Below are positions 9,869 through 17,238 of a stretch of 64,000 nucleotides of DNA, piece after piece; position 1 is the stretch's first letter, and each line of letters starts with the position of its first letter. Both the position numbers and the translations under genes were made by a program. The stretch lies in the NCBI RefSeq assembly GCF_014161445.1, contig NZ_JABBXA010000001.1:186001-250000 (forward strand), written 5' to 3'. The notes below the pieces were generated by a model. That model had not been told where the DNA came from and did no database searches. It saw only the letters and a program-made list of their open reading frames with translations. The DNA comes from Microbispora sp. H13382 (GTDB lineage: Bacteria > Actinomycetota > Actinomycetes > Streptosporangiales > Streptosporangiaceae).

Positions 9869-10845
9869 AGAAGTTACGCCTAATCGCAGGGGTTCTCGTT
9901 CTCGGCCTCAGTATGGCCGCCTGCGGAGGCGCCAAGGTCGAGGACGACTCGGCGGCGGCGCCGAGCGCGAGCGCCGCGGGCTCCGCGGGCGCGTCCGCGG
10001 CGGGCACGGTCAAGATCGCGATCAACGGCTGGGTCGGCTACGAGGCCAGCGCCGCCGTCGTGTCGCACCTGCTGGAGAAGGAGCTCGGCTACAAGGTCGA
10101 GAAGGTGACCCTCGCCGAGGAACCGTCCTGGCAGGGCATGGAGTCCGGTGACGTCGACGTCATCATCGAGAACTGGGGCCACCCGGACCTCAAGAAGAAG
10201 TACATCGAGGAGAAGCAGGTCGCCGTCGAGGCGGGCAGCACGGGCAACAAGGGCGTCATCGGCTGGTACGTGCCCGAGTGGATGGCGCAGAAGTACCCCG
10301 ACATCACCGACTACAAGAACCTCAACAAGTACGCCGACCTGTTCAAGACGTCCGAGTCTGACGGCAAGGGCCAGATGCTCGACGGCGACCCGTCCTTCGT
10401 CACCAACGACGAGGCTCTGGTCAAGAACCTGAAGCTCGACTTCAAGGTCGTCTACGCCGGCAGCGAGGCCGCGCTGATCAAGGCCGCCAAGCAGGCGACC
10501 GAGCAGAAGAAGCCGCTGCTCATGTACTTCTACGAGCCGCAGTGGCTGTTCAACCAGGTCAAGCTGGTCAAGGTCAACCTCCCCGCGTACACGGAGGGCT
10601 GCGACAGCGACCCCAAGAAGGTCGACTGTGACTACCCGCCGTACGACCTCGACAAGATCGTGAGCAAGAAGTTCGCCGACACCGGCGGCAAGGCGTACGA
10701 GCTGATCAAGGCCTTCCAGTGGACGAACGACGACCAGAACGCGGTCGCCGACGACATCACCAACAACGGCATGTCCGCCGAGGACGCGGCCAAGAAGTGG
10801 GTGGAGGCCAACACCGCCAAGTGGCAGGCATGGATGCCCAAGTGA
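9865..10845 (+). CDS. Glycine betaine/proline-type ABC transporter substrate-binding lipoprotein (copy 1)
   Basis: 326-residue OpuAC-type binding protein. The lipobox SMAAC with Cys at about residue 20 follows a short hydrophobic signal, then a Ser/Ala-rich linker. The mature domain has the family's conserved segments: INGWVGYEASAAVVSHLLE, VDVIIENWGHPDL, and the aromatic ligand-box region YFYEPQWLFNQ. The last Trp-rich helix ends in AKWQAWMPK. The ATGA overlap with the permease and the 4-bp spacing fix the start. A close paralogue lies at 11289, so the operon carries two binding proteins for one membrane unit. Confidence 0.94.
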   Translation: MKKLRLIAGVLVLGLSMAACGGAKVEDDSAAAPSASAAGSAGASAAGTVKIAINGWVGYEASAAVVSHLLEKELGYKVEKVTLAEEPSWQGMESGDVDVIIENWGHPDLKKKYIEEKQVAVEAGSTGNKGVIGWYVPEWMAQKYPDITDYKNLNKYADLFKTSESDGKGQMLDGDPSFVTNDEALVKNLKLDFKVVYAGSEAALIKAAKQATEQKKPLLMYFYEPQWLFNQVKLVKVNLPAYTEGCDSDPKKVDCDYPPYDLDKIVSKKFADTGGKAYELIKAFQWTNDDQNAVADDITNNGMSAEDAAKKWVEANTAKWQAWMPK

Positions 10846-10849
10846 TCTA

Positions 10850-11009
10850 GGTCGTGTCTGACAAATCATGGCCCTGCTGCGCGTGGCCCAGGCGGCGCCT
10901 CGCTGCGTTCTCGTCGTCGCCCATAGCTCCGCTATGGGCTCCTCCTCCGCCTTGCGATGCATCCACCTGGATCCCCGCTCGCGACGGGCAGCATCTGTCA
11001 GACACTCCC
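10850..11009. mobile_element. TA-flanked ~160-bp palindromic element (MITE-like)
   Basis: No coding capacity. The ends are an inverted repeat: GTGTCTGACA at 10854-10863 and TGTCAGACAC at 10996-11005. This extends outward to CTAGG on both sides with only two mismatching bases (TC versus GA). Both ends sit in CTAG, so the element is flanked by TA dinucleotides, the signature of IS630/Tc1-mariner-type insertion. The centre has a hairpin, CCCATAG-ctccg-CTATGGG (10920-10938). It lies directly after the stop of the first binding-protein gene and may also end transcription. No transposase is present; classification as a MITE is inference. Confidence 0.6.
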
Positions 11010-11065
11010 TAGTGCCGCGACCGTCGACGTTTGCCCGGAGCAAAGTTAGGCGGGAGGGGCACTGG

Positions 11066-11129
11066 GTCGTGTCCCGTGATCTTCACTGGCCTGCCGCGGC
11101 CGCCGCGGCGGGAGATCACGGGACACTCC
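11066..11129. repeat. Second palindromic element with the same outer ends
   Basis: A 14-bp perfect inverted repeat, GTGTCCCGTGATCT (11069-11082) and AGATCACGGGACAC (11113-11126), around a GC-rich hairpin core. The outermost bases repeat the pattern of the element at 10850: GGTC before GTGTC on the left and TCCC after GACAC on the right. The two therefore look like related short elements. It precedes the second binding-protein gene and could also fold as a terminator or mRNA leader structure. Confidence 0.55.
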
Positions 11130-11288
11130 CCGGGATCACTACCCCGCGCGCCCGGCCGGGCGCGAGCAGTCGTCGGCCGCGATCCCCGCGATCGCGGCCG
11201 ATCACGCTTGTTGTGGAATACTCTGCCGGTGTCGCCGCGGCCCCGCCGCTCGCGTTCGCCGCCCGTACGACATCAGATGAGGCTAGAT

Positions 11289-12239
11289 ATGAGGATCCGT
11301 CTCCTTGCCGGCGTGCTGACGCTCGCGCTGGCCATGACCGCCTGCAGTGGCGGGAGTTCGGATGACGCCGCCGGAGCGGGCGCCGCCGGCGGCACGAAGA
11401 CCGTGCGACTGGCGATCAACCCCTGGATCGGCTACGAGGCCAGCGCCGCTGTCGTCGCCTATCTCCTGGAGCAAGAGCTCGGGTACAAGGTCGAGAAGAT
11501 CGAGAGCGGCGAGGCGGACTCCTGGAAGGGTTTCGAGAAGGGCACGGTCGACGTCGTCCTCGAGAACTGGAGCCACCCGGAGCTGAAGAAGGAGTTCATC
11601 GAGGACAAGAAGGTCGCGATCACCGCGGGGGAGAACGGCAACAAGGGCGTCATCGGCTGGTACGTCCCCGAGTGGATGGTCCAGAAATATCCGGACATCA
11701 CGGACTGGCAGAACCTGACCAAGTACAAGGACCTGTTCAAGACCGACAAGAGCGACGGACTGGGCCAGTTCCTCGCCGGTGACAAGTCCTTCGTCACCAA
11801 CGACGAGGCGCTCATCAGGAACCTGAAGCTGCCCTACAAGGTGGTCTACTCCGGCAGCGAGGACGCGCTGATCGCGGCGGCCCGCAAGGCCACCGAGAAC
11901 GAGACGCCGCTGCTGATGTACTTCTACGAGCCCCAGTGGCTGTTCAACCAGCTCAAGCTCGTGAAGATCAGCCTTCCGCCGTACGCCATCGGGTGTGACA
12001 ACAACGTCAAGACGGTCAAGTGCGACTATCCGCCGTACCTGCTCGACAAGATCGTCAGTGTGAAGTTCGCCAAGAGCGGCGGCAGCGCGTACGAGCTGAT
12101 CAAGAACTTCGTCTGGACCAACGACGACCAGAACGCCGTGGCCTACGACATGGCGGTGAACAAGATGAGCGCGGAGAACGCCGCCCGCAAGTGGGTCGAG
12201 GCCAACAAGATCGTCTGGCAGGACTGGATCCCGGCCTGA
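11289..12239 (+). CDS. Glycine betaine/proline-type substrate-binding lipoprotein (copy 2)
   Basis: 316-residue paralogue of the protein encoded at 9865: same lipobox pattern (LAMTAC), same NPWIGYEASAAVVAYLLEQ, VDVVLENWSHPEL and YFYEPQWLFNQ segments, and a nearly superimposable C-terminus. It is a probable tandem duplication of the binding protein, so it may give the same permease a second affinity or ligand. Two in-frame ATGs (11277, 11289) are possible; GAGG 6-7 bp before 11289 favours the latter. It is separated from copy 1 by two palindromic elements, so expression may be independent. Confidence 0.92.
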   Translation: MRIRLLAGVLTLALAMTACSGGSSDDAAGAGAAGGTKTVRLAINPWIGYEASAAVVAYLLEQELGYKVEKIESGEADSWKGFEKGTVDVVLENWSHPELKKEFIEDKKVAITAGENGNKGVIGWYVPEWMVQKYPDITDWQNLTKYKDLFKTDKSDGLGQFLAGDKSFVTNDEALIRNLKLPYKVVYSGSEDALIAAARKATENETPLLMYFYEPQWLFNQLKLVKISLPPYAIGCDNNVKTVKCDYPPYLLDKIVSVKFAKSGGSAYELIKNFVWTNDDQNAVAYDMAVNKMSAENAARKWVEANKIVWQDWIPA

Positions 12240-12254
12240 TCCGGGGACGCTGAT

Positions 12255-12294
12255 CCACCGGGCCGGATCCCACCGGGCCGGATCCCACCGGGCC
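12255..12294. repeat. 15-bp tandem repeat, about 2.7 copies
   Basis: Unit GATCCCACCGGGCCG repeated with a 15-bp period directly after the stop codon of the second binding-protein gene. Non-coding. It matches the period of arrays inside several genes in this window (sigma factor, AfsR-like regulator, comEC). Confidence 0.6.
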
Positions 12295-12450
12295 TGAGCG
12301 AGGGGCGTGGCGCGCACGGCGCGCCGCGCCCCTTGTCGTGGGGTTGAACTCTCGCGCCCGATGCCCTGGAGACCACCCGAAGTCGTAGCTGTGCCTTGTG
12401 CCGGGATCTATCGGGGAGATCACGAATCCCGCACTCCTGTGCGTGCCTCC

Positions 12451-12479
12451 TTTGCCACCTTTTTGCACTTTGCTATATC
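12451..12479 (+). promoter_or_regulatory. Candidate promoter of the HNH lipoprotein gene
   Basis: An AT-rich patch in GC-rich DNA with TTTGCC (12451-12456) and TATATC (12474-12479), separated by 17 bp, about 30 bp before the gene's start. The -35 match is poor, so this is only a candidate. A CGGGAT/ATCCCG stem lies just upstream, around 12402-12430. Confidence 0.3.
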
Positions 12480-12511
12480 TGAGGGGAATATTTCATTACC
12501 TAGGGGTGGCA

Positions 12512-13282
12512 GTGGGCGGGCGTGGCATCCGGTTGATCGCCGGAATCTCCGTGGCGGTGGCCGTACTGGCAGGCTGTGGGCCGATGCCGGAACTCGACGA
12601 CGCCCTCACGGGCCAGAGCGGCGGCGGGAAGAGCGACTCGGACACGGAGCAGCGAGGTGTCAACCCGCTCGACAACCCCGACGGCACCGGACCCGGCCTG
12701 AAGGCCATCACGTCGGACAAGGACCGGGCGGAGGCCCGCAAGCTGATCGACAAGGTGGCGACGAAGGGCCGGGGAGCGAAGACCGGATACGACCGCGACA
12801 AATTCGGCTACGCCTGGGCCGACAACGTGGACGACATCCCATGGGGCCGCAACGGCTGCGACACCCGCAACGACCTGCTGAAGCGGGACGGCCGGGACGT
12901 CAAGTATCGCAGCGGGTCGAACTGCGTCATCACCTCCATGACCCTGTACGACCCCTACACGGGCAAGACGATCGACTGGAGCAAGTCGAAGGCGGCGGAG
13001 GTCCAGATCGACCACGTCATGCCCCTGTCGTACGACTGGCAGATGGGCGCGTCGCGGTGGAGCGAGAGCAAGCGCAAGCAGATCGCCAACGACCCGCTCA
13101 ACCTGATCCCCGTCGACGGCTCGACGAACGGCTCCAAGGGCGACTCGGGCCCGGCCACCTGGCTGCCGCCCCGCAGCGAGATCCGCTGCGCCTACGCCGT
13201 GCGCTTCGCCCAGGTCTCCCTCAAGTACGACCTGCCGGTGACCTCCGCCGACAAGGCGGCCATGTTGGAGCAGTGCAGGTGA
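12512..13282 (+). CDS. Secreted HNH-family (DUF1524-like) nuclease lipoprotein
   Basis: About 256 residues. A short signal (ISVAVAVLAGC) ends in a lipobox Cys, so the protein should be anchored outside the membrane. The C-terminal half carries the DUF1524/HNH arrangement: QIDHVMPLSYDW supplies the DH pair, then NDPLNLIPVDGSTNGSKGD and the WLPP segment, as in small secreted actinobacterial HNH endonucleases. The N-terminal third is a low-complexity linker. Start: GTG 12512 has AGGGG 5 bp upstream; GTG 12506 is the alternative. Possible roles are nutrient DNA degradation or an antibacterial function; none is shown. It converges on the next gene with an 11-bp gap. Confidence 0.83.
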   Translation: MGGRGIRLIAGISVAVAVLAGCGPMPELDDALTGQSGGGKSDSDTEQRGVNPLDNPDGTGPGLKAITSDKDRAEARKLIDKVATKGRGAKTGYDRDKFGYAWADNVDDIPWGRNGCDTRNDLLKRDGRDVKYRSGSNCVITSMTLYDPYTGKTIDWSKSKAAEVQIDHVMPLSYDWQMGASRWSESKRKQIANDPLNLIPVDGSTNGSKGDSGPATWLPPRSEIRCAYAVRFAQVSLKYDLPVTSADKAAMLEQCR

Positions 13283-13297
13283 GCCGGCCGGCTCACC
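13278..13297. terminator. 20-bp perfect palindrome at a convergent gene end
   Basis: GGTGAGCCGG followed without a loop by CCGGCTCACC. It contains the TGA of the HNH gene and, on the other strand, the TGA of the membrane-protein gene. It probably serves as a bidirectional transcript end for the two converging genes. There is no U-tract, so an alternative protein-binding role cannot be excluded. Confidence 0.5.
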
Positions 13298-15122
13298 GGT
13301 AGACGACCTTCCTGGCCGACCGGCCCGGGAAGACGACGACCAGGTGCTCCTCGGGGCCGGTGCCGTCCACCCCCCGGGCGTGGATCCGCACGCGGTACCG
13401 CCCGGGGCCCTTCACCGCCAGGTTGGGCAGGGGCCTGCCGGCCCCCTCACCGGCGCCCTCGGTCATCTGGGGCACCTCGAGGCGGCCGCCGCGGCTGACC
13501 ACGCCGACCTCGGCCACCTGCTCCCAGCCCTTCAGCCGCAGCGGGGGAGCGGAGGCGAACGCCTTGACGGTCAGGCACATCGGCTGGTTCTCGCCGTAGG
13601 TCATCACGGCCATCGTGCCGCCTCCGGCGGCGACGAACCCGTCGTCGATCGCCGCGGAGAAGACGCCCTCGCCCTGCGCCGAGGTGTCCTCCGGGTCGTG
13701 GACGGCGTATCCACCGCCCTCGGACAGGAAGTACGCGGCCGTGCCCTGCCGCCCGGCCCGCAGCCGAGGCCAGGGATCCCGGCAGCGGGCGTTCTCCTCC
13801 GCGACGTAGCGGCCGGCGTCCGCGCGCACCTCGGACTCGGGGCGCAGAAAGTCGGGCTCGTCGGCGGCCACCGCCTCCGGGCAGAGGAACACCAGCACGT
13901 TCCTGTCGGCTCCCCACGAAGCGCGCTCGCTGCCGGCCTCCTCCAGGAGAGCGTGCTGCTCCGCCCCGTCCCCGGCCGCGCAGAGCCTTCTGCCGTAGGC
14001 CAGGACGTGCTGGTCGGAAAGGGTTTCGGGGAACATCGGCGGCAGCCCGTCCATCGTGCTGCGCGCATGGCAGAGGAACGCCTTCTCCCTGTCCTCCGGC
14101 CTGGTGTCGCCGTAACGGCGGTACGAGCCGGTCCATTCGAAGCAGTCCTCGCCCCAGCCCGTGAAGGTGAACCTCGGGGCGGCCTCGGGCCGTACCAGCA
14201 CGAGCAGAGGCAGGATCACGGCCGCCGCCGGGATCGGCCTGGGCAGGCGAAGCGGGCGCGCCGCCCGTGGCGCGGCGAGTTCGTGGGCGGAGCGGGCGAG
14301 CCACACCGCGAGCATCACGTCGTCGCCCTCGTCCAGCAGCAGCGTCAGGGGCCAGGCGGCGGACGAGGCCACCCACTCGAGGCCCGCGCCCGCCAACGGG
14401 AGGGCCAGTGTCAACGCCAGGTTCAGCCAGCCGGCCGCGAGGGTCGCCCTGCTCCACCGGCCGTCGCGGTGCTGGCCGATGAGGATCGATGTCTGCCAGA
14501 TCGGGGCGGCCGCGCTGAGCAGCATGATGCCGATCTTCAGCGACGGCGTGGCCGGGAACAGCCACGGCTCACCCGGGAACAGCGACGGTCCGTCCGACGA
14601 CATGACGGCGATGGTGAGCGGCAGGAGCCAGTTCTCCGCCAGGGCCGCCGAGGCCGCCAGCGCGGCGGCGACGGCGCAGAGCCGGACCCACCGGCCGGAG
14701 AGGACCAGCGCGAACAGCACCTGCATCGGGCCCCACAGGGCCAGCTCGACGGAGTCCTCGAGGAACCCGGGGAGCAGGTCGGCCGGCAACCGGAGGACCA
14801 CGGCGTGGGCGACGGCCAGGTAGAGCAGACGCCGCAGCCAGACCGCCCTCCGGTCGCCGTGCGGGCCCGCCTGCCGGGGCAGGGCGAGCACCTGACGCAG
14901 CATCCAGGTCTTGAGCGCGAGGATCGCGAGGAGAACCGGCACCGCGACCGCGACGGTGTGCCCGTCCACCAGGACGTCCGCGCGGAACTCGTCGAGCGGA
15001 CACCACAGGACGGCCAGCCACAGGGGCCCGACGTCCCAGGTGACGAGGGCGGCCACGGCGGCGACGCCGGCGACTCCGAGATAAAGCCTCGGCACCCACA
15101 GCTCCGGACGAAGCCGCACCAC
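13293..15122 (-). CDS. Polytopic membrane protein with large C-terminal extracytoplasmic domain, unknown
   Basis: 609 residues. The first ~330 residues hold about nine hydrophobic segments (for example LYLGVAGVAAVAALVTW, VAVPVLLAILALKTWML, ILPLLVLV near 300-330). The remainder is soluble, with several Cys (EDCFEW, FLCHAR, LFLCPE-like, MCLTV), which could form disulfides outside the cell. The C-terminus has a beta-sandwich-like end (GPGRYRVRIHARGVDGTGPEEHLVVVFPG). I recognise no family. It stands alone, transcribed toward the HNH lipoprotein gene. GTG start; length and composition suit the host genome. Confidence 0.65.
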   Translation of the reverse strand: MVRLRPELWVPRLYLGVAGVAAVAALVTWDVGPLWLAVLWCPLDEFRADVLVDGHTVAVAVPVLLAILALKTWMLRQVLALPRQAGPHGDRRAVWLRRLLYLAVAHAVVLRLPADLLPGFLEDSVELALWGPMQVLFALVLSGRWVRLCAVAAALAASAALAENWLLPLTIAVMSSDGPSLFPGEPWLFPATPSLKIGIMLLSAAAPIWQTSILIGQHRDGRWSRATLAAGWLNLALTLALPLAGAGLEWVASSAAWPLTLLLDEGDDVMLAVWLARSAHELAAPRAARPLRLPRPIPAAAVILPLLVLVRPEAAPRFTFTGWGEDCFEWTGSYRRYGDTRPEDREKAFLCHARSTMDGLPPMFPETLSDQHVLAYGRRLCAAGDGAEQHALLEEAGSERASWGADRNVLVFLCPEAVAADEPDFLRPESEVRADAGRYVAEENARCRDPWPRLRAGRQGTAAYFLSEGGGYAVHDPEDTSAQGEGVFSAAIDDGFVAAGGGTMAVMTYGENQPMCLTVKAFASAPPLRLKGWEQVAEVGVVSRGGRLEVPQMTEGAGEGAGRPLPNLAVKGPGRYRVRIHARGVDGTGPEEHLVVVFPGRSARKVVYR

Positions 15123-15226
15123 GTCACGCCCTTCCCTGCGACAGGAAGGATGATCTTAGGGGACCGCGCCGACAGACCGCGCCGACCCACCGGCCCGACG
15201 TATCGGGCCGACGAAGGGGCCCGAGG

Positions 15227-15275
15227 TACCGGGCTGGCGTACCGGGCCGGCGTACCGGGCCGTCAGACCGGGCCG
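15227..15275. repeat. 13-bp tandem repeat in an intergenic spacer
   Basis: Four degenerate copies of TACCGGGCCGGCG with a 13-bp period, between the membrane-protein start and the CU044_5270-type gene end. Less regular related sequence extends from about 15165. No gene was seen in this 213-bp spacer. Confidence 0.45.
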
Positions 15276-15336
15276 CCCGCTTCGGACGGCCCGGCGACCC
15301 GGCGTGACCGGCCGGGCACGGGCACCGGCCGGTGCC

Positions 15337-16365
15337 TCAGCCGCAGCCGGCGTGGGGGTCGTCCACCTCGGGCGCGGTGTCGTCGGCCGTGACCTCCAGC
15401 TGGGCGGTCGAGGCCACCAGGCTGCCGGCGGGCGCCTTCGCCTCCTTCTCGTCCACCACGATGCCGCGCTCCCCGAGGAGCTCGTACGTGGACGGGTCGA
15501 AGATGATCTCCTCCCGCACCCCGCCGGAGACCCGGCCGACGCCGATGCCGGACCGTCCCGCGGCGTCCTCGATGTTCTCGGCCACCGTGACCCCGGGGAT
15601 CGTGGCGGCGGCCTTGAACAGCGCCGCGCGCTGCGCCGCCGGCACGTACGTCTCCCGCAGCAGGTCGCCGACGGCAGTCCACGCCCCCGTGTCGGGTGGA
15701 TTGTCGCCGCGCGGCCGGTCGTACAGGTAGGCGCGCATCTTCTCCGGGTCGGCGGGCAGCTTCTTCAGGGTGGTGTAGGCGGTGTCCCGCACGCTGTCAC
15801 AGGCGGGGAGCCGCATCCACTCGGTGCCCTTCTCCCTGTACGCCTCCGGCGGGATCGGCCAGCCGGGGTAGGCGCGGGGCTCCAGATAGTCGATCTTCAG
15901 CGCGCCGTCCCTCGTGCCGTCGGCCGACAGCCAGATAGTCCGCTTCGTCCGGTAGAGGTAGCGCGATTCCTTCTCGCCCTCGCCGACCACAGTGGACTCG
16001 TACATGGTCTGGGAACTCACCTTGACGAACTGGTCGTCGCGCGGCGACAGGTCGGTCACCGCGCGGGCCGCCCTGCCCAGCACCTCCTCGGCCGACATGG
16101 CCGACACCTTCGGCAGCCTCACGACCCCCGGGCTCACCGTCGCCGGCCGGGTCTCCGGTCCCGTCAGGACGATGGTGACGGCCGCGACCCCCGCCGCGGC
16201 GAGCAGCGCCGTCCCGCCCGCGAGGAGCACGTACGGACGCGGGCGCGGGCGGGCGGGACGTCCCCCGGGGTCGGCCAGTCGCCGCCGTACGGCCGCCTTG
16301 GCCGCCAGGGAGTAGGGCGCGACGTCGGGCCGTTCCCGCGCCACCAGGTCGATCTCGTCGGTCAT
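15337..16365 (-). CDS. CU044_5270-family membrane protein, candidate partner of the ECF sigma factor
   Basis: 342 residues. A short cytosolic N-terminus (DEIDLVARERPDVAPYSLAAKAAVRRRL) precedes one membrane helix (VLLAGGTALLAAAGVAAVTIVL, about 46-67) and a large outside domain with the family's YLYDRPRGDN and YVPAAQRAALFKAAATIPGV blocks. Proteins of this type are routinely encoded next to ECF sigma factors in actinobacteria and are thought to act in sensing or as anti-sigma-like partners. Here the ATG overlaps the sigma gene's stop (ATGA), so expression is coupled. No zinc anti-sigma motif was seen, so its regulatory role is inference. Confidence 0.8.
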   Translation of the reverse strand: MTDEIDLVARERPDVAPYSLAAKAAVRRRLADPGGRPARPRPRPYVLLAGGTALLAAAGVAAVTIVLTGPETRPATVSPGVVRLPKVSAMSAEEVLGRAARAVTDLSPRDDQFVKVSSQTMYESTVVGEGEKESRYLYRTKRTIWLSADGTRDGALKIDYLEPRAYPGWPIPPEAYREKGTEWMRLPACDSVRDTAYTTLKKLPADPEKMRAYLYDRPRGDNPPDTGAWTAVGDLLRETYVPAAQRAALFKAAATIPGVTVAENIEDAAGRSGIGVGRVSGGVREEIIFDPSTYELLGERGIVVDEKEAKAPAGSLVASTAQLEVTADDTAPEVDDPHAGCG

Positions 16366-17132
16366 GAGCCGTTCTCCTCGGGAAGGTCGAGATGGCGGCG
16401 CAGCTTCGCGCGCACCCGGTGCAGGCGCGAGCGGACCGTGCCGATGGGGATCTTCAGGGCCTCGGCCGCCTCCTCGTAGGAGAGGTCGGCCCAGGCGACC
16501 AGCAGGAGCAGGTCGCGCTCGGCGGCCGACAGCCTGGCCAGCGCGGCGGCGAGGGCGGGCCGCAGGGCGGCGGCGCTCGCCCGCTCCGCTCCGCGCTCCT
16601 CCTCGTGGAAGCCTCGCTCGCCGGCGTCGCGCGGCGCGCGGGCGAGCGCCCGCAGGCGCCGGACCTCCGAGCGGCGGTGCCCGGAGATGAGGTTGCCGGC
16701 GATGCCGTACAGCCAGGGACGGGCGTCCGGCCGGGACGTGTCGTACCGGTGCCGCTTGCGGAACGCCACGAGGAACGTCTCCGCCGTCACGTCGTCGGCG
16801 TGCTCGGGGCCGAGACGGCGGCCGGCGTAGGCGTGGATCTCGTCCGCGTGCCGGTCGAAGACGCCGGCGAACCGCTCGGGCGCGGTCAGCGACGCTTCGA
16901 TCAGCCCGGCGTCGCTCGGCTCGGCGCCATCCGGCCCGGCGCCATCCGGCCCGGTGTCGTATGGCCCGGTGTCGTATGGCCCGGTGCCGTGCGGCCGGGT
17001 GCCGACGGCGCCGGCGCGGCCTGCGCCGGTGCGGGTCCCGAAGCCTGAGTCCGTGCCGTCGCGGGAGCCGCCGGGCTCGCGACCCGGGGCGACCGTGGGG
17101 AAGCGCGTGTCGCCGGAGACCGTCCTCACCAC
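16362..17132 (-). CDS. RNA polymerase sigma factor, ECF subfamily
   Basis: Sigma-70 region 2 (ERFAGVFDRHADEIHAYAGRRLG, then DDVTAETFLVAFRKRHRYD and RPWLYGIAGNLI) and region 4 (LSAAERDLLLLVAWADLSYEEAAEALKIPIGTVRSRLHRVRAKLR, in two blocks) are complete. The N-terminal ~85 residues are an extra low-complexity stretch encoded largely by six 15-bp repeats (TGPYD/TGPDG pentapeptides), not found in typical ECF factors. The GTG at 17132 begins this extension; an internal start nearer the sigma domain would remove it. It is coupled to the downstream CU044_5270-type gene by an ATGA overlap. Confidence 0.9.
   Translation of the reverse strand: MVRTVSGDTRFPTVAPGREPGGSRDGTDSGFGTRTGAGRAGAVGTRPHGTGPYDTGPYDTGPDGAGPDGAEPSDAGLIEASLTAPERFAGVFDRHADEIHAYAGRRLGPEHADDVTAETFLVAFRKRHRYDTSRPDARPWLYGIAGNLISGHRRSEVRRLRALARAPRDAGERGFHEEERGAERASAAALRPALAAALARLSAAERDLLLLVAWADLSYEEAAEALKIPIGTVRSRLHRVRAKLRRHLDLPEENGS
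16916..17005. repeat. 15-bp tandem array, six copies, in the sigma factor N-terminus
   Basis: Six degenerate copies of a 15-bp unit (best copies ATGGCCCGGTGTCGT at 16961 and 16976). In frame they encode five-residue repeats TGPYD/TGPDG. Copy-number change would keep the reading frame. Confidence 0.7.
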
Positions 17133-17238
17133 CCGATTTGTCCGTTCATAGGGGTTATCCTTCCGCGGGCGCCGTCGCGCCCTTCACCCCTACTCCGCCG
17201 GACGGCCCGGGCCGGTTCCGTGGTTCGCCGGAGCGACG

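Noticed and set aside
12400..12505. Possible cyclic-di-AMP (ydaO-type) riboswitch before the secreted lipoprotein gene
   Set aside because: Only one short CGGGAT/ATCCCG stem was seen; the conserved ydaO core sequence could not be found.
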